In this document: in pieces, positions 1 through 10,804 of the stretch
How positions within the stretch are numbered: position 1 is the stretch's first letter
Layout: every line of letters begins with the position of its first letter
DNA from: Hyperoodon ampullatus
Lineage: Eukaryota > Chordata > Mammalia > Artiodactyla > Ziphiidae
Direction: 5' to 3'
DNA length: 64,000 nt
Assembly (NCBI GenBank): GCA_949752795.1
Contig: OX457061.1
Span: forward strand, 32,244,425-32,308,424
Program-made: the position numbers and the translations under genes
Notes under the pieces: model-generated
Told to the model about the DNA's origin: nothing
The model's input: only the letters and a program-made list of their open reading frames with translations
Database searches by the model: none

Positions 1-365
1 CAGGCTGCTTCTCTATTTCTTTTTGTTCAGGAATGCTTCTTCTGTTCCACCAGAGTAAATGCGATGGTCACTGCTCTGTCTCTCTTCCTCTTCTCCCTTT
101 ACACTCTTTCTCTTGTCAAGCTCAGCTCCGCCATTATTTCAACTATCAACTGTAGACAAATGTTTCACAAATCTACCCTGCAGGCTAGGGAGTCATGAGA
201 CCATTAAAATCCCTTCATTTTTACCCCAAAATGTAACCTAATCATAGAAGTGACATCCATCATATTAATAGTTCCCACACATACTCAAGTGGAGGAAATT
301 ATATAGGCATGGACACCAGGGGGCAGGATTCTTGGGGACCATCTTAGAATTCTGCCTACCGCAAG

Positions 366-720
366 CATCCATCATTTGCCAAGCAAGTGCTTGGCAAAAG
401 GGATACAAGAGAATGTGACATGTTCTTTACCTTCAAAGAGTTGTAAATTGGATGATAATCATCCCTACCTCCTAGGGCTAGGTGGAAAGGATTATATGGA
501 AAAGATATATGTAAAGTGTTTATCATCGTGCCTGACACATGAAAATTAAGTGTTCAGAAATGTTAGTTGTTATTATCAGATAATTGGAACATAATCTGTT
601 CAGAGATGGGTGGAAGTTCTGGAGAAGGCAGAGGCTGAGAGGAGGAATGCTTGGGTGTTGAGGAGATCAGAAAGGGCTTCCAAGAATAGAAACCAATTGA
701 CCTCAACCTTCTCAAAAATC
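366..720 (-). repeat. Probable L2 LINE fragment split by a MIR
   Basis: The segments at about 366-445 ('gggatacaagagaatgtgacat...ttcaaagagttg') and 595-720 follow the order of the minus-strand L2 3' region. They are separated by a plus-strand MIR tail. Both are strongly diverged and the edges are approximate. Confidence 0.4.
446..578 (+). repeat. MIR SINE, 3' half
   Basis: Runs in MIR order: a 'ctacctcctagggct' block, a 'gtaaagtgtttatcatcgtgcctgacaca' style block, then 'atgttagttgttatta'. This is the conserved 3' half of MIR, an ancient tRNA-derived SINE; the tRNA head is missing. Confidence 0.7.
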
Positions 721-779
721 TCATCACACTGGCTGCATTAAGACCATTTTTTAACATATTTGAAAACCAAGTCTCAGTT

Positions 780-860
780 AAGGAACTCACACAAGGCCAT
801 TCAGCTAGTAAGAGATGAAAGCAAATTTCACAGCCAGGTCTTCTGACTGGAACACCAGAG
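780..860 (-). repeat. MIR fragment
   Basis: Contains 'ggccattcagctagtaag' followed by 'cagccaggtcttctgactgg', which match the minus-strand MIR core in order. Short and diverged. Confidence 0.5.
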
Positions 861-1850
861 GTTCACTGTGTGTGTGTACATGTATCCAGTAACCAAAATT
901 CCATTTTAGCCGTCATGAGGCATGTGCAGGGACTAGTGGAAAATAAGCTTATGCAGATGCCATGGGTTTCCACCACTGAAACTCAGGGAAAGGGTCTAAA
1001 ATGAAGCAAAACAAAAAAGCAGGTGCCTTTGACAGTAGAATTACCTAATATCTAATCAGAAGTTTATTTTAGGAAGACTGTCCTGGTCTTCATGGGCAAG
1101 ATGCTTCATAAGAGAAAAATGAAATACATGATGGGGATAAGCCACAGAAGTTGCACTGGTGCTTTAGATGGGAAGCAACTGCAACTAGAAAGTGAGCAGT
1201 GGAGAGCAGAGTGAGGAGAAATGCTGGAATTGGAAATGAGCAGTTAACAGGAGTTGGAAGAAAGGCCTGATGAATCTGAACCCCTCAGCTGTTGGGTGGC
1301 CAACATCTCATCTTGGATTGTCACCAGAAGAATATTCTTTCCACAGCTGAGAGAAAGAAGGTTTCTTTTCATTTGAGAAGAAACAACTTTTTGCCCTGAC
1401 TCTGCAAGGGCCATGCAAGTCCTGAGGAAGGGATTCATTATTTCCAACTGCAATCTTCCACATTCCCAACACAAGCGCCATTCCACACCCAGACACATTC
1501 AGACCAACTTCAGAGCAGTTGAGCACATACATGTTCTTAGGCTGCAACTATTCATCACCGTCGACTTTAAGAAAAATAAAGTCTGCTGGGAAAAGAAGGA
1601 AAATGAAGCAGGCCAAATAAGGAGTTTAGCAGGCTTGAGATGTGAATTTTCAGAAACTCCCTTTTCCCCCATTAATCCTTCTTTTTTGTCCTTTATCCAT
1701 TATGTGGGATTAGTTCTTTGTAAATTTGGATTTGTACTGATGAATTAAATTCTTGGCAACCGCTGTTCCTGCCGACTGGGTGCTTCTTTGTGTCCTTTGT
1801 AAGATCTATAACTCACTGCACCTGTTGCATCTGAATAGTCCTCTGCAGTC
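861..1850. other. Repeat-poor DNA, no gene seen
   Basis: About 1 kb with no recognisable interspersed repeat. The 111-codon frame at 1413-1748 (+) has no recognisable domain and no support from splice sites or neighbours, so I treat it as chance. Confidence 0.5.
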
Positions 1851-1856
1851 AGGAGA

Positions 1857-1905
1857 GTGTGTGTGTGTGTGTGTCTGTGTGTGTGTGTGGTGGTGGTGGG
1901 GGGGT
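1857..1905. repeat. (GT)n / (GGT)n simple repeat
   Basis: About 17 GT units with one C interruption run into several TGG units and a run of G. It creates false Cys/Val-rich frames. Such tracts are usually polymorphic in length. Confidence 0.9.
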
Positions 1906-2219
1906 TCTTTAAAGCATTCTACAACGTTCAGTGTAAAAGGAAGAACTCCAGTAGATGGGAGGGGGTGCTAAACAGTGGACTGAGTTACGAAGGCAACTTG
2001 CAGAATCTCTTTCCTTGGCGATGTTTTAAGAAAAGCACCAGAAAAGGCTCTAAGCAGCGCAGTGGGCATTCGGTGCTCATTTGGGGCAACAGGTCATAAA
2101 AAATGAATTCTGAAGAGCTTCCAGCCCTTGGGGACTACTGTATGTTTTCACCAGAGACCAAGAAGGGAATCTGATGATCCTCTAAGTCAAGCACAGTTTT
2201 CAGATGGGGTCAGTCTAGG

Positions 2220-2310
2220 TCAGAGGAGTTTAGTAGTAACTTACCCAAGGTAACACAGCCAGTTAGTGACAGGGAACTAGAATCCACACCTCCTGACTCC
2301 AGCCCACCCC
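2220..2310 (-). repeat. MIR fragment
   Basis: 'taacttacccaaggtaacac' followed by 'agccagttagtgacaggg' and 'cctcctgactccagccc' is the minus-strand MIR core with its conserved core element. Confidence 0.75.
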
Positions 2311-3640
2311 AAATATACACAATCTCACTTTACATCCTCTTTTGTTCTTTCAGATAAATATTAACCAGCTGGTTTACAAGGCCTTGGTGGAGAAGTTCTC
2401 TATTTTCATCGTTTCACATTTCTGAAAAATTACATCAGAACTTATGTCAGAAGGATGTTGTATCTTTTCAATGAAATAGATTTTTTAATGGGAAAAAGAG
2501 AAAGTGGCCCAGGATATAGATCTTAGCAGCTGAATAAACAGATCTAGAAAACAAGCATTTTTGCCTTTATATGTTATATATTATTTATAAGGCAATCATT
2601 CACTTTATTAAAGATTGGACCATTAATTGCATGATCTCTGAAACAGAAGTCAGCCAAATGGAGTACAAGCATCTTTCTTGGAGATTCTGCTAGGTTTCCT
2701 CTCTTATTTTTCCCTATTTCCCACTGCTATCCACTACCACCACCATCATGTGTGAGCCTTTTCCCACACATACTTGAACTTATTCATTGTTTATCTGGGC
2801 ATCCAGAAACGTGGAATGGGTCTAGTCCTAGGGGTGAGGATATTCTCACATATTCCTGAAACAGGTGGTCATTTATGGGATGTGGTATAGCTGCAAATGG
2901 ACCAATCTCTATGTCATCAGAACATCAACATAGGGTTGGACACTGACATCCCCAGCAACAACCTTCAGCTGAGAGGCTACGTGTATAAATGTTTCATGGT
3001 CCCCACTAGTCTGCTATGTCTTGCTGAAGGGTTACTGTCACCCGGGAAGACTCTGAGATGGTAACTAGAACATATTCCCCTGAAAAACCATTTACCACAA
3101 ACTATCACACCATTGCAGAAATTAAGCAGGATCTTGAAAGACTGAGGACACAGACAGTCAGCTTTGATTGAGACAAGTAAGGAGGGTCAAGCATCATCTG
3201 AAGCTAGAACTCTGAGATCTTTAGGTGAGCAAAGGGCAAGAGAAAGTGTTTGCAAAGACAAACTTCGACCTCTCCACTATTGGACCCAGTGCTGTCTCTG
3301 TCTGGATGCTACTCCCACGTGTCATCAGCATCGCCCAGCTTGACTGCATTCATCAATAGTACCCAGAGGAAATGGAGCCCATGTACCATTCCAAGGTTCT
3401 GTTTCAGCTTCCACTCACCTGTCTAGATGGGATTCCTTTTTTGTAGACTGGAGAAATAGGTATTTTCCCTGCTCAACACAGAAATTTATGGTAAACTTAA
3501 CCTCTGACTTCATAGATTGCTCTATCCCAAATCCTGTTGCATCTCCATGACTAACAGTAAATCCAAAGGAGAAGAAAATCATTGAACATTTTATGGCTTC
3601 CAATTCATAGGCTGCAATCAAGATGCTAACAACACCAACT
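2311..3640. other. Repeat-poor DNA, no gene seen
   Basis: No repeat family or exon recognised over about 1.3 kb. Reading frames are short and composition is ordinary. Confidence 0.5.
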
Positions 3641-3686
3641 TTGATGTTTGATGAGGACTCTCTGTGTGTCAAGCCCTTTTATTATC

Positions 3687-3778
3687 ACTATATATGCTAC
3701 ACACTATATCTATATATATCTATACAAATGTATATATATACTATATATTAGCCACTTATATACATCATATATACCACT
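3687..3778. repeat. AT-rich imperfect (TA)n tract
   Basis: Alternating TA runs with scattered C and G, for example 'tatctatatatatc' and 'gtatatatatactatata'. It appears to sit inside or beside the MIR whose other part follows at 3855. Confidence 0.75.
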
Positions 3779-3854
3779 CTATGATGCTGCTAGATAATAT
3801 CAGTATTAAACAGAAATATGTACATACACATAATCAATCAATCCTAGAAGGCTG

Positions 3855-3965
3855 GTACACTTTACCAATGAGGAAACCAAGGCACAGTAAGGTTGCGTTG
3901 ACCTGCACAGCTAGTGAGGGGCAAAGCTCGAGGTGGAACTCAGGCAGCCTGACCCCAGGGCCCAT
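3855..3965 (-). repeat. MIR fragment
   Basis: 'ccaatgaggaaaccaaggca' followed by 'acctgcacagctagtgaggg' and 'ctcaggcagcctgacccc' is the minus-strand MIR core. Confidence 0.75.
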
Positions 3966-3989
3966 GTGGCTCATGGCACATCTGCTGCA

Positions 3990-4500
3990 TCCACATTGGG
4001 CTGAGCACTGTGCTGCATGTTAAAGCCTGTGAGCTGAATAAGCCACTGAACGAGGCCACTGTTCTTGAGTTCACAGTCTGATGGCTGGGGCTGATGCACA
4101 ATTACAGTAAGGCAGGACAGTGCTGGCTGAGCTGAGTTTCGATAATGATGAGCATTGCATCCCTTGGTTGGATACCAGAATAAAGTATTGCACCTCCAGG
4201 AGTGTTGTGTACAAAGGCAAGAAGCAGCAGTGACCATCATGGGGTTTCCATCAGGATGAGCCACTGCTGGGGGAGGGGAGCAACACAAAGCCAGAATGGG
4301 TGGCAAAGGGTGAAGAGCCTTGAATGCCAGCATACACGGCTTGTACTTTCATCCTGTGAGATATGCAGAGCTAGTGATGGCTTGTAGGCAGGCGACTGAG
4401 ATGCCAGAATGTGGTGCAGAAATATCACTGTGAGGTGGACTGGAGAGGGAAATTATGTAGGGAGGAGACCAGTTAAGACACTCCTGTAGGATCCCATGCC
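3990..4500 (-). repeat. L2 LINE 3' region
   Basis: Minus-strand L2 landmarks appear in order: 'gctgagcactgtgctgcatg', 'gagttcacagtctgatggc', 'gcacaattacagtaag', 'gagccttgaatgccagcat', and 'ggaggagaccagttaagaca'. Diverged, with small gaps. Confidence 0.65.
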
Positions 4501-4542
4501 AGAGAGACCCTGCTAGAAAAGACACATCTTTCCATTTTCTTT

Positions 4543-4731
4543 TCGTAATAAACATTTAGTTATTTATTTTGGCTGCGTTGGGTCTTAGTTGCGGCATGCA
4601 GGATCTTTGTTGCCACATGCAGATCTTTAGCTGTGGCATGCGGGATCTAGTTCCCTGACCAGGGGTCGAACCCTGACCCCCCTGCATTGGGAGGGCGGAG
4701 TCTTAACCGCTGGACCACCAGGGAAGTCCCC
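4543..4731 (-). mobile_element. CHR-type tRNA-derived SINE
   Basis: The minus-strand copy ends at its tRNA-like head, 'accaccagggaagtcccc', with a B-box-like 'ggggtcgaaccctg' and an A/T-rich tail on the left. The flanks 4526-4541 and 4733-4748 ('ctttccattttctt' against 'ctctccattttctt') are a target-site duplication with one mismatch, so this was a retroposition event between two L2 fragments. Confidence 0.85.
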
Positions 4732-4737
4732 CACCTC

Positions 4738-4960
4738 TCCATTTTCTTAAAGCATCTTAAAATCTTCAATGGTCTCCAGTGCCCTTGGGATTAAACGCAA
4801 ATTCCATGAGATCTTGAATAAACTGGCATGCACCTTCTAAAGTAGGTCCTCAAGTCCCAGCACTCCAGCTCCCCACCCTACATTCCAGCCACATAAAGGG
4901 AATCAGTTGCATTTATTTACATTTGCTACTTTTACTTCCTCACATTCTGTGTTTCCTGAA
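4738..4960 (+). repeat. L2 LINE fragment
   Basis: 'aaaatcttcaatggtctcc' followed by 'agtgcccttgggattaaac' and 'gcaaattcc' matches the plus-strand L2 3' region. It lies opposite in orientation to the L2 at 3990-4500. Confidence 0.55.
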
Positions 4961-4984
4961 GTTAAGAGCATCCAGAGAGAGAGG

Positions 4985-5095
4985 TACCGTAATGCCCATC
5001 TTACTGATAAAGAAATTGAAGCTCAGAGAACAGCAACTTACTCCAAATCATATTTGTAAGTAGAGGTGGAGACAAGATGGAAATCCAGGAGCTAT
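4985..5095 (-). repeat. MIR fragment
   Basis: 'cccatcttactgataaagaa' followed by 'attgaagctcagaga' and 'caacttactccaaatcatat' matches the minus-strand MIR core. Confidence 0.65.
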
Positions 5096-5122
5096 GAACC
5101 ACCCAAGAGCATTACAATGGAA

Positions 5123-5390
5123 GTCACAAAATCTAAGTTTAAGTTTCTTCTGTGCCACTTGCTTCTTTTAGAAAACTACTATATAGCTGATTTACTTCGT
5201 TGTACAGCAGAAACTAACACAACATTGTAAAGCAACTATACTCCAATTAAAAAAAGAAAAAAGAAAGAAAGAAAACTACTGAACATCTCTGCACTTCAGA
5301 GTCCTCATCTGTAAAATGGGTCTATTAAGTCCCCCATCCCAGGCTGCTGGGAACACACAGGAAGATGGCAAATGTAGAAGTATCCTGCTA
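5123..5390 (+). repeat. MIR split by an L1 tail
   Basis: The MIR core reads up to 'tgtgccacttgcttctttta' at 5170 and resumes at 5271 with 'gaaaactactgaacatctct' and 'cctcatctgtaaaatggg'. The gap is exactly the L1 insertion plus one copy of its target duplication. Confidence 0.8.
5181..5269 (+). mobile_element. 5'-truncated L1, 3' end only (89 bp)
   Basis: The last bases of a cetartiodactyl L1 ('gctgatttacttcgttgtac', 'acattgtaaagcaactatac') are followed by an A-rich tail. An 11-bp perfect duplication, agaaaactact, flanks it at 5170-5180 and 5270-5280 and places it inside a MIR. Confidence 0.9.
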
Positions 5391-5888
5391 CTATGAGGAA
5401 GTATCTTTCAACACAACCTGCTTTTGCCTGTGCAGGCAGATGAAAAATAAGATTAACTGGACAGATAAAGATCATGACTAATACAAATCTTTTTAGCAAA
5501 GGGTGTCAACCTTAACACAGTAGCATAATTTTTTTTAATTAGGGACTTTTAAATTCAATGGAGTCATTTCTCATCTATGTCTTCTAAACCCATTTCCACA
5601 TCTCTTACAGCCAAATATAAAATATTAGTGGATGAAAAGGATAAGAACTTGAAAGACTTCATTACCAATTAAGTCACCTGTGGGTCAGTTGAGGTCTAAG
5701 AAAATGCTTGTTGAAAGTTTCTAGCTTTTCATTTCTTCTCTGAACATAGTTTGACTCAAGAACTTCAAATCGCTCTAAAAGGTACTGTCTTCAACATAAA
5801 AGTTCAAAACACAGGAGGTCAGATCCACCACACGTAAGTCAGAAGATTACATCTGAAGCCATGAGGGATTAAAATAGTAGGTCCGTGT

Positions 5889-5913
5889 CTGGTGGTGGTG
5901 GTGATGGTGGTGA
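5889..5913. repeat. (TGG/TGA)n short simple repeat
   Basis: 'ggtggtggtggtgatggtgg', an imperfect trinucleotide run of about 25 bp. Confidence 0.8.
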
Positions 5914-5914
5914 A

Positions 5915-6080
5915 GGGGAGTCTTTCCCAAGGCTTATCTCCTCCAAGAAGCTGTCCTTGATACAGGACGAACTCTCCCATAGGGACTGCCTAAAGCACAT
6001 GATGTTGCAACCAACACTTTGGTATTCATCGGACTTAATCACTTTATTGCATTCCAGTTGGCCTCCATGGTACTGCATTT
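5915..6080 (+). repeat. L2 LINE fragment (probable)
   Basis: 'aggcttatctcctccaagaa' followed by 'gctgtccttga' and a later 'atcactttattgcattcc' follows the plus-strand L2 3' region. Weak match; the 143-codon frame at 5885-6316 overlaps it and is not a gene. Confidence 0.45.
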
Positions 6081-6407
6081 GGAAATCATCACGTCTTCAT
6101 TATCTATGTAAACATGTGTCACTCCCCCTGTGTATGCAGTGCAGAGTTGCCCACATGAGAAGCAGTTCTGTTTCTTTTCTGCACCTGCATTTCGAAGGAT
6201 CTTCCCTTATGATTTTTATCTGGGGTGTATATTTAAAATCACTGGTATTTTCTCTATCTCAGCAAATTTCTCTGTCCTACATAGGCTATAATTTAATTCA
6301 AACCAACTCAAATTGACCCTCAAGTTTGGTGACCATCTATCTACATATTTTGCCTCACAAGACAACAGATAAACAATAAACAATTTTTATTTAAGTGAAT
6401 TCAATAA

Positions 6408-6836
6408 TTTATTCATTAAATCAGAAAACACTATTGAACACATTCTGTGCTAGGCCCGATGCTAGAACCTGGAAGCAGGTGAGATGGAGTGAAAATGCTC
6501 AGTCACAGCCTCCTTGAAGAGTCAGGCAAATAATTAACCCCCCTCAATACAATACAAGAGCTGTAATGCAAGTGTGTGCAGAGCCTTGGAGAAACAGAGC
6601 AGAGGGGATGATGGGTTTTGCCTGGAGAAGTATGATGCAGGGCTTCATGAAGAAGCTGTGCTAAAAGGATGAGCAAAAGCTTTCTGAGCTGGCACACAGA
6701 AGATGGGCCTTCCAGGCAGGGGAACACTGTAGGAAAAAGGCAGGGAGACATGGAGCAGCTACTGTGAATTGTTCAATGTGACAGGAGTACATCATGCCTG
6801 GGTGGGCAGCACTGTTAGACAAGAACCTGATGAGGG
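6408..6836 (-). repeat. L2 LINE 3' region, first part
   Basis: Begins at the L2 3' end ('tattcattaaatcagaaaac', 'ctgtgctaggcccgatgc') and runs through 'agccttggagaaacagagc', 'gatgagcaaaagc' and 'gggccttccaggcagggg'. It is interrupted by a SINE at 6837 and resumes at 7207. Confidence 0.8.
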
Positions 6837-7190
6837 GGACTTCCCTGGTGGCACAGTGGTTAAGAATCTGCCTGCCAATGCAGGGGACATGGGTTCGAGC
6901 CCTGGTCCGGGAAGATCCCACATGCTGTGGAGCAACTAAGCCTGTGTGCCACAACTACTGAGCCTGCGCTCTAAAGCCCACAAGCTACAACTACTGAGCC
7001 CACGTGCCACAACTACTGAAGCCCATGCGCCTAGAGCCTGTGCTCCGCAACAAGAGAAGCCACCGCGATGAGAAGCCTGCACACCGCAACGAAGAGTAGC
7101 TCCCACTCGCTGCGACTAGAGAAAGCCCGCGCACAGCAACGAAGACCCAATGCAGCCAAAAATAAATACATAAATAATTTTTTTAAAAAA
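6837..7190 (+). mobile_element. CHR-1-like long SINE
   Basis: The tRNA-like head has an A box 'tggcacagtgg' and a B box 'gggttcgagcc', followed by several 'ccacaactactgagcc' units, 'gaagacccaatgcagcc' and an (A/T)-rich tail. It is flanked by aagaacctga at 6821-6830 and 7191-7200, with diverged 'aggg' extensions. Inserted into the L2 on both sides. Confidence 0.92.
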
Positions 7191-7200
7191 AAGAACCTGA

Positions 7201-7300
7201 CAAGGGAGGTTGGGCTCAGATTATAAAAGGCCTTGAATGTGTCCTCCCAAAATGTTTGAGTTTGTCCGGTTAGCAACGGAACCATGGAAAGATTTCCTTG
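7201..7300 (-). repeat. L2 LINE 3' region, second part
   Basis: 'caagggaggttgggctcaga' followed by 'ttataaaaggccttgaatgt' continues the L2 interrupted at 6836, in the same orientation and order. It may extend with heavy decay to about 7400. Confidence 0.75.
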
Positions 7301-7399
7301 AAAATTGATGCTGGTTGGCAGGGTTGATCAAAAAAGGTTCAAGGAGAGAAGCAGTTAATAAAATGCGACAACCAGTTAGATACTTACAAAGATCCAGAA

Positions 7400-8330
7400 A
7401 AGATGTCCGCACTAGAGAGAGGGAAATAGATTCAACAGATATTTGGGGATTAAAATTGCCAGCACTTATGGACAGGATATATACTTCTTTAGTTCACCAT
7501 ACACATTTTGAGTTTACAAAAGTCCGTAAGTTCCTTAAATGCTTGAGTAAAGATCCATAATTCGATAAATAGACCCTCCAAGATGACAAATAAACAACAT
7601 TAATGTACTAGGGGAAAACAGCTCTTCTGAACTCTGAGTCAGCAGTGCTTGGGATGGCGTTCTGGCCCTGTCCCTTAGGAGCTGGCCAGACGGTAAAGTC
7701 CTTTCGTCTCTTCGAGCCTCTCTCGTGTCCCAAAAGGAGAAGCTTACTGGGATGATTTCTCTCCAAGGCCTCCTCTTGCTGTCACACTCAGTGAGTCAAA
7801 CCCTTGTGATAAGGACCACCAGTCCCGGCCTTTCCAAGATGAATCACCTCTGAAACAAAGATTATTCTGGGCTTGACCAGGAAATGAGAGTTCAGTCACT
7901 GCAGTAATATCCCAAGGTCAATTCTTAGGACCAGCAGGTCTGGTCCGAGGCTGGGCCAGATGTCAGAGGGAGCTCCTCGATCACACAAGCCTCTCCAAGC
8001 TTCTCCCCTTCCAAGGTACAACTGAACTAAGTCCAAGAGACCTGCTGGGACTTCCACAGAAGAAAGAGTCCTCTATTTCAGGTCTCTGGATTTCTCCGAG
8101 TCGGTTTTTCCTGCCTGTGTCAATTCCCACAGCCAATTATCCTGTTCACATTGTTCTAAAGGTGCTCACAGGACTTCGCCACAAGAATGCAGGGTTCTCA
8201 GGTGCCCTTCCCTGACTACCTCATCCTTAGCACAGCTGGGAATCCACTTCCCTAGGACAACAGCAAGCCCTGCTTCTCAAAGCCCTAACCAGTAGAGGGC
8301 TCCACCTCTGCCTATTTGCAGAAGTCTGAC
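7400..8330. other. Repeat-poor DNA, no gene seen
   Basis: About 0.9 kb. A weak MIR-like stretch may lie near 7625-7800 ('ctgatgatttctctccaagg' style), but it is too diverged to call. No exon structure seen. Confidence 0.45.
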
Positions 8331-8334
8331 TCAG

Positions 8335-8520
8335 TGAGCACCTACTGTGCACCCCAAGCACTTCTGCAAGTCAGCGATTCCATACAGCAACCCCATAAGG
8401 TGGATGTGACGACCCTATTTTAATGTGAGGTTTGGTAAAGAAAAGGTGACTCATCAGAGACTGAGCTTCCAGGACGTGCCAAACCCAGATTCAACCTGAG
8501 GTCAGTCTGATTTCCAGTTG
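8335..8520 (-). repeat. MIR
   Basis: 'cagtgagcacctactgtgca', 'agcaaccccataaggtggat' and 'gactgagcttccaggacg' fall in minus-strand MIR order. Confidence 0.65.
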
Positions 8521-8804
8521 GCTGCATTTTCCTTCCTGTGACCAGAGTTAAGCTCTAAATAACATTACACCCAAGTGCTAACTATCTGCAAAGTCACTAA
8601 GCACGTCTACATCTGTGTCTTTGTTACCCAAGGAAGGCACAGTTAAGAGAACTTCAGGCCAAGGTACAAAAAGAGGTAAACAGGTCATAATTCACCTAAA
8701 CAGGAGCACTCATGTTAGACGTTCAGGTTCCTTCCAATTTTTCCCAATAAAGTTGTGATTTACTGCTATCAGTCAGTATTGCAGCGTCATGAAAATGAAG
8801 AAAC

Positions 8805-9045
8805 CCTGTGAATCAGGCTGCCCGGCTTTGAATACCTTTTATCACATCATAGCCAAGTAACCCTGGCCAAATGATTGAGGCGCTCTAAGCCTCAGCTTCC
8901 CGTGTTTAAATGGAGAGGAGAATATTACTCACCTCACAACATTGTTATAAGGAGTAAATAAGATGATGCATGTAAAGCACTTAACACAGAGTCTGGCATA
9001 TGGCGTGAGCTGGATAAATCCCAGCCATTATTATTATCATAATAT
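8805..9045 (+). repeat. MIR, nearly full length
   Basis: A full MIR order is visible: 'ggctgcccggctttgaatac', 'agccaagtaaccctggccaa', 'ctcacctcacaacattgtta', 'atgcatgtaaagcacttaac', 'gtctggcatatgg' and a final 'ccattattattatcat'. Confidence 0.85.
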
Positions 9046-9389
9046 CTTTGTGCATAAATCTATCTGCACTCTGATTGTTTTCTTAGGACCGGTTCCAATG
9101 GGTAAAATCCCTGTATCAAAGGGTGGCTCTTCATACATAGTACTTAATTATCTTCCAGAAATTTTAGAGTAATTTATACACCCAACAGAAGTAAATGCAG
9201 CACCCATAGCAGTGGACTCAAAAGATATATCAAATGCAGATGACTATGATACAATAAAAGATGTCTGAACATCCTTCAGTTCTCACATATAAGGACAGAA
9301 ACTTTCTTTTTTTTTTTTTCATGCCTCTACAGTCATGAGAATAACCAAGGCCCAGGCTGATCACCCCAAAGGCCTTTGATTTAAGAGTT

Positions 9390-9490
9390 AGAGAAAATGG
9401 GCTTAATTCCAAGCTCTGCCACTTACTGGCTGTGAGATTTTAAGCTAGTTTATTTCCTTCTTGGTCCCTCAGCTTCTTCAACAGTTTATT
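9390..9490 (+). repeat. MIR fragment
   Basis: 'ttccaagctctgccacttac' followed by 'tggctgtgagattttaagct' and 'ggtccctcagcttcttca' is the MIR head and core. Confidence 0.7.
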
Positions 9491-9719
9491 TGTTTGTTTT
9501 TTAATAGAAATTATATCCAGGCAGTATCTTTCACTCATATTTGTTGTAACTTCAAATGCAGAGTAAATGTGACTATGCCTGGTGATAATAGCTGTTAATA
9601 TTTTTTGTACATTTTTCTATAAGTCCATCGCATTTACAAACAAATTTTCACTTTAATATTATATAGATATCTGGTGTGCCAGTATCACATGGAATGTAGA
9701 TCCAGCTCTACCAAAATTT

Positions 9720-9830
9720 TGCTGTGCAATCAAGCCTAAGTGACTTCACCGTTCTGGGCCTCTTTTTCCTGTCTGTAACAATGAGGACCTTGGTCTAGAT
9801 TATCTCCAATAGCTATGTTTCTATCATCTT
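9720..9830 (+). repeat. MIR-like fragment
   Basis: 'caagcctaagtgacttcacc', 'gttctgggcctctttttcct' and 'gtctagattatctccaata' resemble the core of a MIR or related tRNA-SINE. Confidence 0.5.
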
Positions 9831-9845
9831 GCCTTCCCAAATATC

Positions 9846-10064
9846 AGGATCTCTCAACCTTGGCACTACTGACACTGTGAGCCAGATCATTTTTTGTTGT
9901 GCTGAGGAGGGGTGACTGGCCTGAACACTGAAGAATGTTTAGGGGCATCCTTGGCCTCTACTACCCATAGGCACCCCCAGCCCAGTTGGGAGCACGAAAA
10001 ATATCTCTAGACATTGCCAAACATCCCCTGAGGGTCCAAATCATCATCCCCGATTGAGAACTAC
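9846..10064. mobile_element. hAT-type nonautonomous DNA element
   Basis: The ends are inverted: 'tctcaaccttggcac' at about 9850 and 'cccgattgagaa' at about 10060. The interior ('tttaggggcatccttggcc', 'gacattgccaaacatcccc') is a widespread mammalian DNA-transposon relic that I know as a family but will not name. It encodes nothing. Confidence 0.65.
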
Positions 10065-10361
10065 TTCTATATACTTAAGGATTTCAGGCATGGATGTTAA
10101 AGAGCTGGATTCAATGCCTTTTAATACTCTTCCAAATCATAAAAATCCAAAGGCCAAAGATGCTGTGACTGATTTGAACTTAAACCAACCCATAAGCCAC
10201 ATATTTGAGAGAGGACCTAGTCACCTATCATGTCTCTTCTACCTGCTGGATTCCATGGAGGAGACTCACTCAGTCCTCAGCATTTTGCTGGAAGTGACAG
10301 CTAAAATATCCCAACCACAGACAGGCTTGGGGTCCATCTGACCCAATCACCAGTCAGGTAT

Positions 10362-10450
10362 CCCTGGGCAAATTCTTTAGGTTTTCTGTGTTTTCCCACA
10401 TGTCAAATGTGGATGACGTCTCAGAGCAATTTGGAGCAAATATACCTGGT
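10362..10450 (+). repeat. MIR fragment (weak)
   Basis: 'cctgggcaaattctttaggt' followed by 'cacatgtcaaatgtggatga' resembles the MIR core. Confidence 0.4.
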
Positions 10451-10556
10451 ACCAAGAAAGAGAAGGAGGAACTCCAAACGGGAAGCTTTTGCTTTCATTT
10501 TTCCCTACGGAAACTGATCACCACGTGATCATTTCCCAGCCGTAGCCTTAGGGTTT

Positions 10557-10773
10557 TTTGTTTTGTTTTGTTTTTGTTCTTTCGGTACACGGGCCTCTTA
10601 CTGCTGTGGCCTCTCCCGTTGCGGAGCATAGGCTCCGGACGCGCAGGCTCAACGGCCATGGCTCACGGGCCCAGCCGCTCCGCGGCATGTGGGATCCTCC
10701 CGGACCGGGGCACGAACCCGTGTCCGCTGCATCGGCAGGTGGACTCTCCACCACTGCGCCACCAGGGAAGCCC
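10557..10773 (-). mobile_element. CHR-2-like SINE
   Basis: Minus-strand copy: the tail is on the left ((TTTTG)n), followed by 'cggtacacgggcctcttact', a B box in 'gggcacgaacccg', and the head 'gcgccaccagggaagccc'. Duplicated target agcctta/tggggttt-type: 'agccttagggttt' at 10544-10556 against 'agccttggggttt' at 10774-10786. Confidence 0.93.
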
Positions 10774-10804
10774 AGCCTTGGGGTTTGAACCAGGTTTCCT
10801 TTTT

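Noticed and set aside
1753..2099. Cys/Val-rich frames
   Set aside because: Translation of the (GT)n repeat.
5885..6316. 143-codon open frame (+) starting with a Gly-rich run
   Set aside because: Gly run comes from a (TGG)n repeat; rest overlaps a probable L2 fragment.
6900..7130. Repeated 'ccacaactactgagcc' units with spacers, resembling an array
   Set aside because: Internal structure of the CHR-1-like SINE, present at several places; not a CRISPR array.
10610..10700. CpG-rich patch as a promoter island
   Set aside because: CpGs belong to a young CHR-2-like SINE; the patch is only about 200 bp.
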